Shown one piece after another: positions 12,218-25,559 of a DNA stretch of 64,000 nt. How positions within the stretch are numbered: position 1 is the stretch's first letter; each line of letters starts with the position of its first letter. The position numbers and the translations under genes were made by a program. Origin of the DNA: Atrichornis clamosus (Eukaryota; Chordata; Aves; Passeriformes; Menuridae). Under the pieces are notes generated by a model, which was given only the letters and a program-made list of their open reading frames with translations, was not told where the DNA came from and did no database searches. The stretch lies in assembly GCA_013400975.1 (NCBI GenBank), contig WBMZ01014186.1, positions 281,267 through 345,266 of the forward strand, written 5' to 3'.

Positions 12218-13811
12218 TGCACCTTTGGGCACCCCTGACCTCAACCCCTGGTTCTGGGGCTCCACAGATCCACCAAGCCCTGGTCCCACGGATGGAGCTG
12301 GAGCTCCCACACACCGAGAGTGGGTGTGCTCATGAGCACGTGTAAGAAAAATGAAGCACGTGCATATTGCAAGCAGGTCTCTCCAAGTTTTCCTCTCTGA
12401 ACAGCTTTATCTCCTAATTAAAACCCACACTGGTTTTAGTCTACAGATCCAGATAAAGAGAGCGTGGAGCCTGGAAGCTGTCTGTTTACACACCACAAAT
12501 CATACCACAAACATCCAAGAGTGCATTTGACTGTCCAGGGGATGGGGTTTTCAGCCCTCTGAGGCCACTAAATTACTTCTGACAACAAAGAACATTCTGA
12601 AATTAACTTCGAAAGGTGTCTCTGTTTTATTAAGAAGGAGGAAGCAAAAGGGACAGTTCATGCTTCCTGGTAGCATTTGTGTCCTTGATCCATGGAGGAT
12701 GGAATCCTGTAGAACCTTTGCACAGTTCTGGCACAGTGCAAAAGCCTGTAATTGAAGAGTGCCTCTTTTACAGTAATTACATTTAAAAGTGGGTAGCAGG
12801 GCTTGATCTGTGACAAATGCACAAGGAGAAAAACTGGATATGATGATACCAGAATCTACAGGATGCTGATTTCCTGAAGGGCCAAAATTAATTGCTCCAT
12901 TCCACCCCTTCCCATTTCCCCAAGCCTTTGCTGAAGAGGCTCTGCACGGACACAAATTATAGGGCAGTAAATGCATGCATGTGTATTAGCACACAGCTAA
13001 TCAAACCAGCCATCAAATACTGCACTCACTGTTATTGCAGTGGAACCACAACACACATGCAGCAGCAGACCCTGGCCCATATATGCACTGAAAAGCACTG
13101 CCCTGCTCCTCTTCTCAGCACACACTTGGACGTTCCCAGGCCTGCTTTCTTTAGATGCTCCTGCCCAGCAGTGAGAGGTTGGTATTGGATGCAGAGGAGT
13201 CCCTGTAGTCTTTACTACAGGCTCCCGCCTCAAGTTCAGGAGAAAGTTTGTTTGCCTTGTGGCCATTTAGCAAAGTGGGAAAACAGCATCTCTGTCATGA
13301 CACCACACACAAAGCACAAGTCACTGGCTGTAATCACACTGCTGTAAACATTGACAATAACCCAGAATTCAAAGGCCTTCCTGTTAGATGGGGCTTAAAG
13401 GGATTTGCAAGACCTGAAGCTGTGCCATGGCCAAGGTTCAGCTTTGACCACAGCCTGCAAATGCTGCTGCAGCAGAACCAGTTTCTGGTACCTGCTGAAA
13501 CACAGGCACAGGTTTATGTCTGTGAGGAGGGGGTTGGATTAATTTTCCAGTGCAAGTTTCTCCTACAGTATATAAAGCTCACTTATGCACAAGAGAACAT
13601 AAAATAATCCAGACTTAGAAACTGAGGAGACAGCCACTTCTTTGATGCTAATAGATGAGATATAAAAATAACAAGCTGTAAACAGCTCTAGTCCTGATTC
13701 CACCTCACTCTGTCACGGGCAAGTCTGGGGCAAAGACTACATCCCATCACCACCTGCATCACATACTAACATGGGAAATTTTTCTTGTGTGAAAAGTTCT
13801 AACCCAAGGAA

Positions 13812-13832
13812 AAGGATGGAGATGCCATCCTT
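13812..13832. repeat. Perfect inverted repeat, 8-bp arms
   Basis: AAGGATGG (13812-13819) and CCATCCTT (13825-13832) flank the five-base spacer AGATG. The neighbouring bases do not extend the pairing. Confidence 0.85.
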
Positions 13833-14089
13833 CTATCATTACTTCAAAATCTTCTCATTCAAAGTCCAAGCTGCCCAAATGCAGGTGTTTTTGTTAAGCC
13901 GCTCAAAGTTTGGTCCAACTTCAGTTCTCACAGTGGAGTCTGCTTTCTGCTCACAGGCAACAAAAACATTACCTTTGTACCCCAGTGGTATTTAAAAGGT
14001 ACATAGATCCCTCTATAACTTAAGGATGTCCTAATTAAGTCAGGTGCTTCTCAGCTATTAGAAACTCCCCCAGTATTTCAACTACTCAA

Positions 14090-14300
14090 GATACTTTTGC
14101 AAGAATATTAGGAGTTGTTAAAACTTTTGGCATCCTGAATTAACAGCACTGCAGTGTACATAAAATTATTATTTTTAATTAAGATGATAAAACATCCTCA
14201 AGCAATAGAAACATCCCATTTTTGTAATTAAAGTAATACAGAAAAAATTGCTTAAATGGTTCCAGAACTAAATTTCACAATGGTTATGCCATTTTAAAGT
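14090..14300. promoter_or_regulatory. Candidate conserved noncoding element
   Basis: AT-rich unique block with clustered homeodomain words (ttaattaag near 14178 and gtaattaaag near 14225) and no open frame of note. Appearance only; AT-rich neutral sequence is the alternative. Confidence 0.22.
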
Positions 14301-15719
14301 TACAGAACTTAGAAACTAGGTTGCACTTTTAAGAGACTCTTTAATTATTCAAGACCTTTCAAGGTCAGAGAGAAAGCAGTGATACAGTGATTTCTCTTCT
14401 TGAAATTTAAGAGCTCTGTTTATTCCTTTCAAATACATGCATACACATTCCAAGAGTTACCACAGGATCTCAACAGTCAGGGTCAATGTGCCAAGTCAGT
14501 GTGTACAGCCCACTACTGTGTACCTGCAGCTTGACTTCAAAACACCACTTTTTTTAATATTCAGTTTGGTGCACCTTTGATAACAGGGCCAGGTAAGCTC
14601 TTCCCCTCAAATTCAAGGCAATGCTTTATCCATAAGTATTTGGAACAACAAATAATTTTCTTCCTCTGAAATGGTTATTCAATATTTGTTTTCAAGATTT
14701 TTTTGTTTCCACTGTAAAAGTATAACTCAGCTCTAAAGTTTCTGGAACAGGAACCCTTTTTTCAACATGACCAGTTGTTGTTTAGTGTAAAAGGGACCTG
14801 ATCTCTAACTGAAGCTTTTAAATGCTACTCCAAGAAAAACAGTGATAGCACCTATTGCCTGTAGAAAAACATAAATAACTCCCAATTAACTGCCACTGAA
14901 GCACAGCTTCAGTTTGAGATTTAGAGGATTGAGTGTTTGCATGGGAGTATTCAATTCCCAAGCAATCAATCAGACAACTGCAAAAGTCATTCTGAGCAAG
15001 TAAGAAAACTTTGGAGAATTACAGAGCAAAAAACTGCATTAGTAAACATGAGCACGGAAAAAGGCTCAGATACTTTATGGAGAATTACTGAACAAAGTAA
15101 TGTTCCTTACAATAGTGTTCAGAAAGAAAATGCCCAGGTGGGCTACACAAATTAGCATTTTGGCACTATCATACAAGCACTGGGCAAAGAAATGGGTGAG
15201 TGAGACACTTCTTTATCTTGCCCCACATTGCAATGTCTGTTTTGACAATGGGGTGTTGAGGAAACCTTTCTTCCTTCTGTGCTAAAATACCTTGGCTGGT
15301 CCCTGTTAGAAAAAGATCACTTTGAAAGCAGCTTCTCAGAGTCCAAACTTCTGAGCTGACATTCATGCAATCAAAAATCAATTCTCCAACTGTGTGTAGA
15401 CACAGGCTAGAAAAAGTGCTGGCATGCCCAAAAGCAAATTAATATTCAAATTCAGACACACATTGATGGCAAATTATTGACCCAACACCTTTCTCAATGA
15501 GGGAGATCATTCCCTGCTTTCAAGCAGTTCCCTGCTAGTTGGATGCCTCAGAAGAGCTAAAACACAAGTTCCCTCTCTCTGCCTCAGATTAGGAAAAGCC
15601 CATTCCCTTTAAGGAGACAACAACTGGAAAGCAGTAGCACCAGGTACATAATATCAGTGCAAATATAAGAGACACAACTCCAGCAGCTCCCTCTTTCCTG
15701 TCTTTTATCACAGAATTAA
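14301..15719. other. Noncoding, no gene recognised
   Basis: AT-rich to mixed unique DNA. An acceptor-like polypyrimidine-CAG stretch ends near 15714 but is followed by early stops in two frames and has no paired donor close by. No repeat is recognised. Confidence 0.5.
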
Positions 15720-15890
15720 GAGTAGTGTCAGCGAGCTCTCTGTTAGTTAATCTGATGTCTTTGTACAATTTTTAAATGCAATTTTGGTAAGTTTGTTTTT
15801 GCATGGATCTGTCAGTGTGTTGTGCATAAAATGACAATTCAAGTCTCAAGCTATCAGCCTCTTTCTGCCAACTGACAAATAGCGGATGCT
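15720..15890. promoter_or_regulatory. Weak candidate noncoding element
   Basis: Unique AT-rich segment with GTTAATCT near 15746 and a TTTGCATGG word near 15799. Evidence is thin, and it is listed because its texture matches the other candidates. Confidence 0.15.
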
Positions 15891-18457
15891 TAAAAAAGTC
15901 TCGTGGCATTACAGAGAGCTAAAGAATAATGAGTCACAATCTCTAAAAAACTTAAAATATTTTTTCTTTCTCCACTTCCCTTTTTTCTTCTCCCACCTTC
16001 CCCCAGTCAGTCACAGGAGGAGGTTAGGTCATGGGGCTCAAGAAAAGAGAATTTTCATCTTTGAGTTTTAGCATAGGGTTTTCAAGTACCAGCAAAACCT
16101 CATTTTCACTTTGCACATTGCATGAGGCTTTGTCGTTAATTTGCACAAGGTGTCAAAAGAGTAGAAAATAAGCTGTAACACCCTCCCCCAAGCTACTCTC
16201 TGCTGTTAGATTGAAAAGGCCAGGGTAACAAAGGTGTTAATAAAATGTTAGCAGCGTTTCCCTTCGCTGGTACAAAACTTGCCAGTGCTTAAGGAAAAGA
16301 ATTAAGTTTTCACAAGAATTATATGAAGCCTATGTGTTAAGCTTTATTCCTTATTTTTATTTCCTTCTTTTGCCACATTCATTTTTAAAAGGTCTTTTCC
16401 AGTGTAAGAATCCTGTCCAATGCTTGGAGCAATATGCAGGGAGAAACCACAAGAAATCTAACTATAGGCACACTCTCAGAAAATAAGTATCATGTTGCAC
16501 ATTCAGGTAGTCTCTAGAAGCACAGAAGAGAATGAAACATCAGGCTCCTCAGCCCCAAATCCAGCATTCCCAAAATATTGAGTCCACTTAAGTAATGAAT
16601 GTCTTCCCACTTATAACACAAGGAGTTTAATCCAGCCCCAGGTTTTCATCTTTTTTACCTTGCCAGAATAAATAAATAATTCATCCACTTACTGAGATGG
16701 GACATATTTGTCTTTTGAAGTCTGTACACAGTTACATCCAGCTCTTAGAGCCCAGTTCAGAAAAAAAGAAATCGTTACTTGGGACTGAATAAAAACATCA
16801 ACTAGTCATTATAATATTGTCCTAAGAAAGGGTACATGAAATCAGATGGTTAAGTAATTCTTTCACAATCTCAATCTCACAAGACCAAAGAATATGTAAT
16901 GAAGAATGATGACAGACAAGCCACAGAAGTGTCCCAAATACCTGGGACATTGTCTCATAAAATGAAGTCAGTAGGTTATTATCCCACATTCCCAGTGTTT
17001 CTGCCCCGGCTGAAGAAGCGGTCATAAGGGGAGCTGTTCACAAGCCTCATTCCAGCGATGAAAATCCTGACAGACACGAGAAGGTAAATGTGGCACAGCC
17101 AGCCAGACTCCTACAGGCCCCTTCCCTCTTGATGCTTTGAATAAATACATCCATGCTGCTATTTCTGTTTCACAGGAAGGATATAAAATTGTGAAGCAGG
17201 GAGAACCTGCACTGCTAGGACACATTAGCAGGCTGTGTGCCAGGCAGGCAGCTCGCTGCAGATGCGGGCAGGAGATCAGGGCCCCGCGGCTCGGGGAGCT
17301 GAGAGCATTTCAAAGCAGACATAACCTACTGGGATGTGTCACTTCCAGCAGCTCCTCTGCTTCAGCACAGAGCCAGCTCTTGGGCCAGCTCAGGCACTGG
17401 TTTCCAAAGAACCTGCTGACCTGCTAAGGAAACCACAGAAGAAAGGCTGAAACTAACACAGGAAGGACAGGAACAATTTCTACTTTAACTTAAATCACCA
17501 ACTTCATCAGTGGCAAAAGTGCCCCGGGCTGGAGGAAGCACATTTAAGTGCCAGCCGCCGCAAGCGTCAGGCACGGCGAGAGAGGCAGTAACAGCAAGGG
17601 AAATGCCAGGGATGTGAGTGCTGGGAGAGCTGTGTGGCCACGGGGAAGAAGGTTCCTGGCCCCTTGCCCACCTAACACGTAAAACACATCCATGGGGACG
17701 TCTCAGCCAGAGCCACATGCAGGCAGTGTCCAACCAGCAAGTGCTTCTACAGGGAAAACAAAACCTGTCACACAGAAAACAGGTTTTTATCGCACAGCTG
17801 TCACTTGCAAACATGCTGGTAATCAATCACAACAGCCTAGCCCCAGATGGACCGAGACTGAGGTGGGAAAGCTCACCTTCTCTTCAGCACTGAGGTACCA
17901 CAGCATCATTCCCCACTCCACTATGCTCCTCTCATACTGCCTGAGCTTTCCTTGATGTTGCTCATTCTCCTGATGTTAATGAAAGTATCTGTGTATTAAT
18001 TAAAGCCGCCTTAGGAGAAACAGGGTCCTTATGCACATGTTTGAGTGGGGGGACTTAGAGGTGAGCATAACAACCCCTTGGCATTTCACAACTAAGCATC
18101 TAACAAGTGGTCAGCACAGCTCTTCTGTCACTCAGCCAACCATACTGACAGTCTTGCTTTTAAGGCACTTCACCATAAGAGGCTTGGCAGCACATAAAAG
18201 TGGCACAGCAGTATGGGGTTCCCTCCAGGCTTTGGTCCTTCACGTCACAACACTATGAAATGGAGCACTAAAAACAACAGAGAAAGGGAAGAATACACTG
18301 AGCACACAGTGGCTGGGTTTAGAGAAAAACAGGTGTTGCACAATAAAACTTCTGAGGCAGCAAATAATTCAGATGTGATCAAAAAAGTGTCTATGTCAAT
18401 GCAAGTGAAAGGCAGCAGCAGCAAAGGGACATTGGCTTCTACTCACAGCAGCATCTA
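15891..18457. other. Noncoding, no gene recognised
   Basis: Mostly AT-rich to about 17000, then a G+C-richer patch (17240-17700) with scattered CpGs and open frames on both strands (17137-17427 plus, 17485-17826 minus). The opposing frames overlap DNA of similar composition and show no domain, so they are treated as chance. Confidence 0.5.
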
Positions 18458-18516
18458 CACTGCTCCGAGGGAGCCCAACTGGTCCCACTGCTCCCAGCTG
18501 GAGCCCACCAGGTCCC
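18458..18516 (+). repeat. Diverged ~30-bp tandem duplication
   Basis: A segment starting cactgctccgag and ending ggtccc (18458-18486) is followed directly by a similar one (18486-18516). The best-preserved part is a 17-base core, 18470-18486 versus 18500-18516, with two mismatches. It is an old two-copy tandem duplication rather than an array. Confidence 0.6.
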
Positions 18517-19529
18517 TCTTCCCTGTGGAAGGGGCTGCTACTGCACAGGCAAGTTTTGCCACGTCTTGTGTAAAACTGTGCTCCATGTAAGATCTTCAAA
18601 CTCCCTGCTGAAGGGCAGATATTTTACAGAAATCATCTTTCCTAAAAGAAAAGCAGAAATTCTCCTTCACCTCCCATGGAGGACTCTGAAGGGAACCTTG
18701 AATCCAAATCTTCCATCTCTCCAGCAAAGCTCCTCTGCAGATTTTGTCAGTCCCCTTGGAGGAGAGGGAAAACCTGGACTGAAGTGGTTGTTACTGCTGC
18801 CAAGGTGAAACAGAGATCTGTCTTCCCTGTGTAAGCTGAGAAGGGTTTTCTATTTTACAGTTATAATTCATACAATCACAGAGCATTGATTCCAGACCAC
18901 ACCTCAGCCATCCCAAATGATCACAGTAGGTCAGCAAAGACCCAGCAGCAGCCCTGTCTGCACCATCACAGCTCACCAGGACACAGTGTCCAGGTCTCCA
19001 GGTGGGAATTCCCAGGCTGCCAGATGCCAGCCCACTGGGATGAGCCACAGCTGCCCTGAGCCCACAGGGGTTCCCACTGCCACCTCCCAGTCAGGATTTG
19101 GGTCCCTCCTACATGCACCTCAGAAAGGAAAGAGGTAATGAAGAAGTGAGATGACAGAGTGCCTGGATGCAGGGAAGAAAAGTGCTGAGAAAATTCAAGA
19201 GTAAAAAGAAATTAAATCAAGGGAAGGGGGGGGAAAGAGAAAAAAATGGCTATGGATGGCAATTTCATTAGTAGAGATGAAAAATGTTTACCATTTCAAA
19301 AATCATCAAATTCTATTGTACTTAACTTTATGATGAATGAAATTGCAGCAGTCAGCAACAGGTGAATCTCTTTGGGAGGGAAGCATAACTGGAGCATTCT
19401 TAAAATAATGTACTGCAATGGGTTCAAATTTTCTGTTAATTGTTTCTGTGAATCTGTATTTAAATGAATACACTGTATGCACATGCACTCAGTGGAGAAA
19501 GTGAATCCCCATTCTTTTGAAAACTGAAG
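18517..19529. other. Noncoding, no gene recognised
   Basis: Unique sequence of mixed composition to about 19130, then A-rich with a G8 run near 19227-19234. Short overlapping ORFs only. I considered a CR1-like origin for 18860-18960 and could not support it. Confidence 0.5.
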
Positions 19530-19950
19530 TTTCTAAATGGAAATTGTTTTTACTACTTAGAAGCAAAAAAGGGAGACTGAAAAATTCAAGGGAGTCAGTC
19601 AAATTAACCTTTTTTGATCAATGACTCATTTGTAGGGATAGGCACATTTTAAAGTTGTGAAATTTCTGATGTATGCAAGCCACCAAGGTTGGAATCAATA
19701 AAAAGTGAAAATAAAGCGGTTTTGTGTAGACTGATTTTTAAAGCAAAACTATGCATTATTCATACAGAAATCTGCCTATAATGACTGGAAAGCAGATTGA
19801 AAAGTCTAGGTTTAGACCCGGTTGAAAATTTAAGACAAATCACATTATTAAAATGAGCTTTGATGAGTTCTGCAGAATACAGAAATCCAGTCTTGCTCAC
19901 CTATAGACAAATTCCTCATGTGTGCATTTCTAGGTCACAGTATAGGTAAA
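19530..19950. promoter_or_regulatory. Candidate conserved noncoding element
   Basis: Repeat-free AT-rich block. It holds a perfect AP-1 type word TGACTCA at 19622-19628 directly after a TGATCA palindrome, plus aatcaataaaaag, gcattattcat and cacattatt words. There is no ORF of note over 400 bases. Enhancer-like by texture, with conservation untested. Confidence 0.3.
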
Positions 19951-21029
19951 AATAAGAAAACTCTCTTAAAGCAAGACACATCAAAGTTCCAGAAAAGGAA
20001 AAAACTGGAGTTTGCAGGAAAAAGAACAAATTAACTACACAATATGAGATGTTAAACATTTACAACACACTTTTTTTTTTGCACAAGGTACCTTTCTGAA
20101 CATTCGGAACAGCTGCTTTAAATAGCCAGGCTCCTACTTACCAAACCATGTAGGATGCTCCAAGTGGTGAGAAGGCTGCTCTCAGCAGCGTGCTCTCTAC
20201 ATCTGGGATGGGATTTCCAGCAGACACTGAAACACTGGTTCTCTGTTTAACCCAGTGGTAAAGAAAAGCCCATGACTTCAATGGAACAAATTTCTGCAGC
20301 TTGGTGTTTGTGACCAAAGAGCGCAGTGTGACAGGGCAGATGTGGGGAGTGAACCAGTGAGGACCAAACCCCCACATGTGACCAAACCCCCTTCTGGCCA
20401 GTATCAGTCAGACCAGCCCTGATCTGGTCACACACCCTGAGCACGTGCAAGCAGCCCGTGTGAAGCAGGCACAGCAATGGGAGCCCACCCTCACGTTAGT
20501 CCTCACTGGAGAGGAATTCAGCCCCCGCACTGAGTCCACCCTACAGTGCACACCGAGCCTGGCAAGGGGGGACGTGCAAGGTTCATGTATAAATGCACTC
20601 CTGAACCCAACTAAAAATGGTGACAGAAAGAGTGTGTTTTTATTAAACACTAGTTTTTAAAGATGACTTCACTATGACAACCAGGCCACATCCAGTATTC
20701 CCCCAGAAGTTTAAATATAAAACATTTATTACTCTTTTGTCTTCAACTGTACTTTGCCAGAAGACCAGCTGATCCAGCTCCATGCGACAAAGTCAACTCG
20801 CTTCACTCCAACATAATTTGGTTGTCAAGTAATACTCTCACATTTTCTCAAAACTCTATTTAAGGAGCAAAACAAAAAAAGCAACCCAGATTAGAAAAAA
20901 AAAAGTCTTCAAAACCTGCAGATAATACAAGATTTTATAGGGAAGAGGAAAATAGCAAGAGGAAGCTGGAATATAAAAAAATGTCAAGAAGAGAGCTTGT
21001 ACAATTTCAACAGCATCCAGCTGCAATTC
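19951..21029. other. Noncoding; holds one exon-like arrangement
   Basis: T10 run at 20071-20080, then mixed composition with overlapping short ORFs between 20138 and 20660. On the minus strand, a near-consensus donor GTAAGTAGG (20133-20141) and an AAACAG acceptor (cag at 20243-20245) bracket 101 bases at 20142-20242. The bracketed sequence is open in one frame but resembles no protein I recognise. It is a hypothesis, not a gene call. Confidence 0.45.
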
Positions 21030-21500
21030 AACCCCTGCTTCAGCTGTAATCTCTAAATCGATTCAGATCTGCCTAGAAATGTTTGATTAGCTATATAGGC
21101 CTACAGTTATATACAAGTACAGAAAATAGCTATTTCTATCTCTTTACCATTACTGTGGTTCAACTTTAAAACTTATTTACCTTGAAAGTACTCAAGGGAT
21201 TGCAGTATTAATTATTTTTAAAGGACACTCAATGCAATTGGTGGCCCAGAATTGATGAGTATATTAAAAAAAAAGGAGAATTAATTGGGGATCTTGGGAC
21301 CTTGGGATCTTATTAAAATTTGTTCTTGACTGTAAGTTCTTTGACCTTCTACTGCTGAACTTCTCTTGATGAGGTAACTGCATTTTTACTTTAAGAATAG
21401 CATTTAGTGGAGGAAAATAATCAGAGTTTTAAAAAGTATACAAACACATTTGCAATACAAATCAGTACTTTTCCAAGGAAAAAATATTAGAAAGACTAAA
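21030..21500. promoter_or_regulatory. Candidate conserved noncoding element
   Basis: AT-rich block with no ORF. Words include an ATCGAT core near 21057-21062, tttgattagc near 21081, gtattaattatt near 21207 and gaattaattgggg near 21278. A small direct repeat (cttggga/cttggga) sits near 21293-21307. Basis: texture only. Confidence 0.28.
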
Positions 21501-24500
21501 AACTTTCGCAATGAACATTGAAAGAGGATCTGGTTCTTGTATGTCTTAGATGCAAAACTCCTCTCAAATTGTCACACTTAGCAGCAAACCTCAGGAGGAA
21601 AAGAGGGCATTCACAAGGCTGTGTTCCTGACACAAGAATCAAATTGGGCAAGATAATGGAAACCTGCACCCCTTGCAGGTAATTTGACAGTTTTACTCAT
21701 CTCTCAAGTCATGCACAAGATGTGCAGAAAAGGAGGAAAACCTCACTAGTTCGAACAGCCTTGTCCCAGGATCAAACAGCCTTGCCCACACAGGAAAAGG
21801 GCTGCACTGAACCTTAACATGACACCAAAGCTCAGCTTCTCCCACAACGAGCAGGGGTGGACGCAGACACACTGCAGATGAAGTAGAGACACTGTGGACA
21901 GGACATTCCTCGCACAGGGAGATGCAGAAGGGCTATACAGGCCCAGAGCTGTCCACACAGTGATGTCTTTGCACTGCCCACCTGAGCAAGCTTCTTAAAA
22001 GCCTGCACCAATCCTACATTTCCAACCATTTTCAACTCAGTGGGCAAATGAAATGGGTAAATCTTCATCAGCACTGAGGAAAACAGCTTTGACCGGAAAT
22101 GCTAACAAGATCTCTCTTTTCATCTCATCACTCAACTTCACCAGTTCTATGGACAGAAAGCCCCAGGTGCCTTCTCAGCTTCCTGCCGTTAAAACCCCTG
22201 TCTGTGTTTCATTCAATGCTTAGTTTTATTGGGGTTTTTTCCCTCCTCACTGGCCCCACACAATGAACTTCAAAAGTTTCACAGTACAGAACAACATTTC
22301 TCATAATCACCCCTTACTAACCACTTCTTCCATGCTCTTGTGTTACTTCCAAACCTCTGCCTTTGACTACACCAAAGCACTTTTTGCTTCTTTGTGGAAA
22401 TCTGAACCATGCCACACACCTCAAGTGAATTAAGCAGAAGACCAAAGAATTGGGAAGCACATGAGCCATGCCTCTCCACAACAGGAGGAGGGCAGGCTCC
22501 ACCTGTGGCACCACAAGCCTTTTTATACTCGTTTTTGCTTGGTTTTACGGCTTCTTTGAACAAAACTCTGTCCTTTTATGAGAGGGAGAAAGCACTTCCC
22601 TTTCTCAGCCAAACTATAATCTCCAGTCTTTTCAGTTTTATTAAAAAAACTTGCCATTTTACTTGCTGGGACTACTGGAAATCTGCTTTATAGCAGTTGA
22701 GATAGTGGCTCTTTTACAGTAAAAATCTTAAGTTAAATTAAAAGTCTAGAGTCTTGCTGCTTGCTGAAGAACTCCTCAGACCCACATCACAGGCCAGGGC
22801 TCACATCTCTAGCAACACTAGCACAGCTTTTTTTATTATAAGGGCTTTCTGAGTATCACCATCCCCTGCTCCACGACCTCTCTACTCCCCTGAGGAAACA
22901 CATCACATATTCCCCAGGATTTCTTCCTCACAATGTTTTTCCTAGTACTCATTTCTCCCCTTTCAATGTCAGCTACGTCTGACCCCCGTGTCAGCAGCCA
23001 CCTGTTTGTCCATCCTCTTCTTCACCCTCAGTGCAACTGCAGGACACATGGCATCAGACCCCTGTGGCCTTCCACGTCCTGGTGCCTGGGCTGACAGAAA
23101 CACAGGAAATTTCAATTTCCTCAAGGCACTCATCTGTTCCTGCCATTCCCTGGTAACAGCTGAGTAGACTTTTCACAGGCTTTGTTTAAAACCCTCATAC
23201 ACTCCCCAGCAATTTGTCCCTTTCCCTTTCCATGCAGATGACTCCCAGAACACTTCTCTTCAGTGAACAACCACATCTTTGCTGTCTCTTCTTTTAAACC
23301 TTCCTTCCAAATATAGGCAGTGTTTGCTGCCATTTCACATAGTGATGAGAAAATCTCCTATAATATTTCCAGAGACAATGTGATTTCAGAAGTCTCCCTA
23401 TATTTCCTTTTTACTGCTAGGAGGAGAGGCAAAAGGAGTTGTTCCCTGACCGTGAGCCTGTAAAAGGGGAAAGAATCTTCTTTCCTTTCACTGTACTTGT
23501 AATGGGAATAAACCACTTGTAAAGTACCTGAAAGAATGTACATTTCACAAGAAAAATATTTCTGTTCTGGATTAATGCTGAAGGGTAACGGGAGAAGCTG
23601 AATAATTTACCCTTAGCTGCTGAAAAAAGGATTCTTTCTAACAAAAGATTTAACTGAATTCTTTCTCCTGTGCAATCTTCAAATCTGTTTCAAGTTCTCG
23701 CCCACTTCAACAGTTGTGGGGTATTTTTTTCTTCTTATTAAAAGACTCATACAGACAGCAAAGGTACATAATTCATTATGAGACACACTGGACAAACTCT
23801 TTTTTTAATACTGACACATAAGACAGGGCTGGGTGGATGGAGAACCCCACAACTCTGGGCTGCATTTTAAACACACATTTCTAAACCAGACAACAGCTGG
23901 AAGCCGTTCCCCACCAGAGACTCAGCTGATGCCTCACAAAGTTGCCTTTCTCAAGTACTCTGAGTAAACCCTTCCCTTGCGGCTGCTGCCAAGGAGCTTT
24001 TCCTTTCTCTTGCTGCTTGTCTTCTGCCTGGGAGAAAAGGCTACACAGCAAGGCAAGAGTTGCCCTTCCCCCAAATTTTTCCTGAATGTTTTAACAGAAG
24101 AACAAAGGTACTGAAATACCTGGGGGTAAAATAGGTTGGTTGAAAAAAAAAAATTCTTCCATTTGGACCAAAACACAAAATTTAAGTATTGACTAGATTC
24201 TACACGAGAGACAGACCAAAACCCTCATCATTTTCTTACAGCACTGTCAGAGTCTACCAGAGCTGAATAACTTTAATAAACACACATTGCGTATGGTTAG
24301 GACAAGATCATCTTCCAGCAGGCTCCTTCCCCTGAGATCAGCTAGAGTTATATTTCAAACTGTGAAGGAAGCAAGCAGAGACTATCCTCCAAAACCCCTG
24401 CTAAGGGAAATGAGGGCAAATGGAGATAAATCAGGATGAAGGTAAAAAGGAAAATAAGAAACTGAGTTGCCCTCTGGGAAATATGTAATTATATCTCTGA

Positions 24501-25559
24501 GTTCCTCTTCTAAGCAGAGACCTGAGGCAGACAGTTCTGGTCAAGCATTTGTAGCTTCCACACAAGTTGGGCAGATAATCCTAAAGTTTTCAGATTTATA
24601 ACTGGCACTGCAGCTCCCATCCCCTCAGGTTCTCCATGTGGCCAAAGGTTTCAGCAGCACTTATAGCAGAGCTCAGGAAATGGTCACTGCACTGCTCCCT
24701 CAGACCACACGACAGCAACAGAGGAAGGATGGGATGGGATTAGAACTGACACTTGCCAGAACTCAGCCTGCATGGTTACCAAGAGCAGTAGAAGAACCTG
24801 CCTAGAGAGAGAGCACATCTCCCTGGGCTTACAGGTGGAGGAAGTGCTACAATTGCTTCAGGGAAGCTGCACCTGAGATAAGGAAATAACCAAAGTAGGG
24901 ACAGAAACACAGCTACAGTATCCACACTGCAGCCAGCAAAGGCAGCATTCCTTCAGACCCCAGGTCTTTACCAGTCTGGCACAAGGTTTCACCTCAGGGT
25001 GTGCTCAGCCCTCAGCTTTCACAAGAAAGGGAGCAGACCTGGGACCAACACCAACCACGCACCACTGAAAGTCTGGCTGGCAAGCCCCACACAGATCTGT
25101 AACCCAGTTTTCACAGCTTGTCCGTGTCACCCACAGGCTATTTACCCATCCCAAATGAGTAGGCAGCACCGGCTTGGATGGGATGCCAAGGCAATAGGAT
25201 GGAGCGCAGCTCCTCAGAGGGGTTCCACCAGCTCCCATCACAACAGCACAAGACTAAATAGAAGCAACCTGTCCCAGGAAAAGGGTTCCTCCAGCAGAGA
25301 ACAGGACCACCAAAATAGCGTGGGAAGGCCAACAGGGCAGACATGGATCTGAGTTGTCAATGGCGACAGCAGAATCCCAGGACTACTGAGGCTGGAGGGA
25401 TTTGCACAGCCGTGCCCCAGGCAGCACCACTCACCAAGTGCAGCAGAGCCCTTGGACTGCTGAGCAAATCACAGCAGTAAGTAAAAGAGAGAGCAAGCAA
25501 AGGAGCTCGTCTTGATTTAACTTCAGATCCTCGTTTTAACTTGAGAAAATTCAATTAGT
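21501..25559. other. Noncoding, no gene recognised
   Basis: About 4 kb of unique DNA. A short direct duplication with 21-bp spacing repeats aacagccttg at 21754 and 21775. A11 occurs at 24143-24153. Open frames (for example 22279-22563 minus, 22409-22693 plus, 24999-25352 plus) oppose each other and show no domain. No interspersed repeat is recognised. Confidence 0.55.

Larger units (their letters stand above)
11561..14089. other. Noncoding, no gene recognised
   Basis: Mixed composition with several overlapping open frames on both strands (for example 11941-12345 plus, 12551-12976 minus, 12892-13347 plus). None shows a recognisable domain. Three palindromic structures stand out: 12197-12217 (9-bp arms), a 12-base perfect palindrome CTGCTGCAGCAG at 13464-13475, and 13812-13832 (8-bp arms). 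Confidence 0.55.

Noticed and set aside
18860..18960. Possible second CR1-type tail
   Set aside because: A few words (aatcacagag) recall CR1 ends, but the order and spacing do not match.
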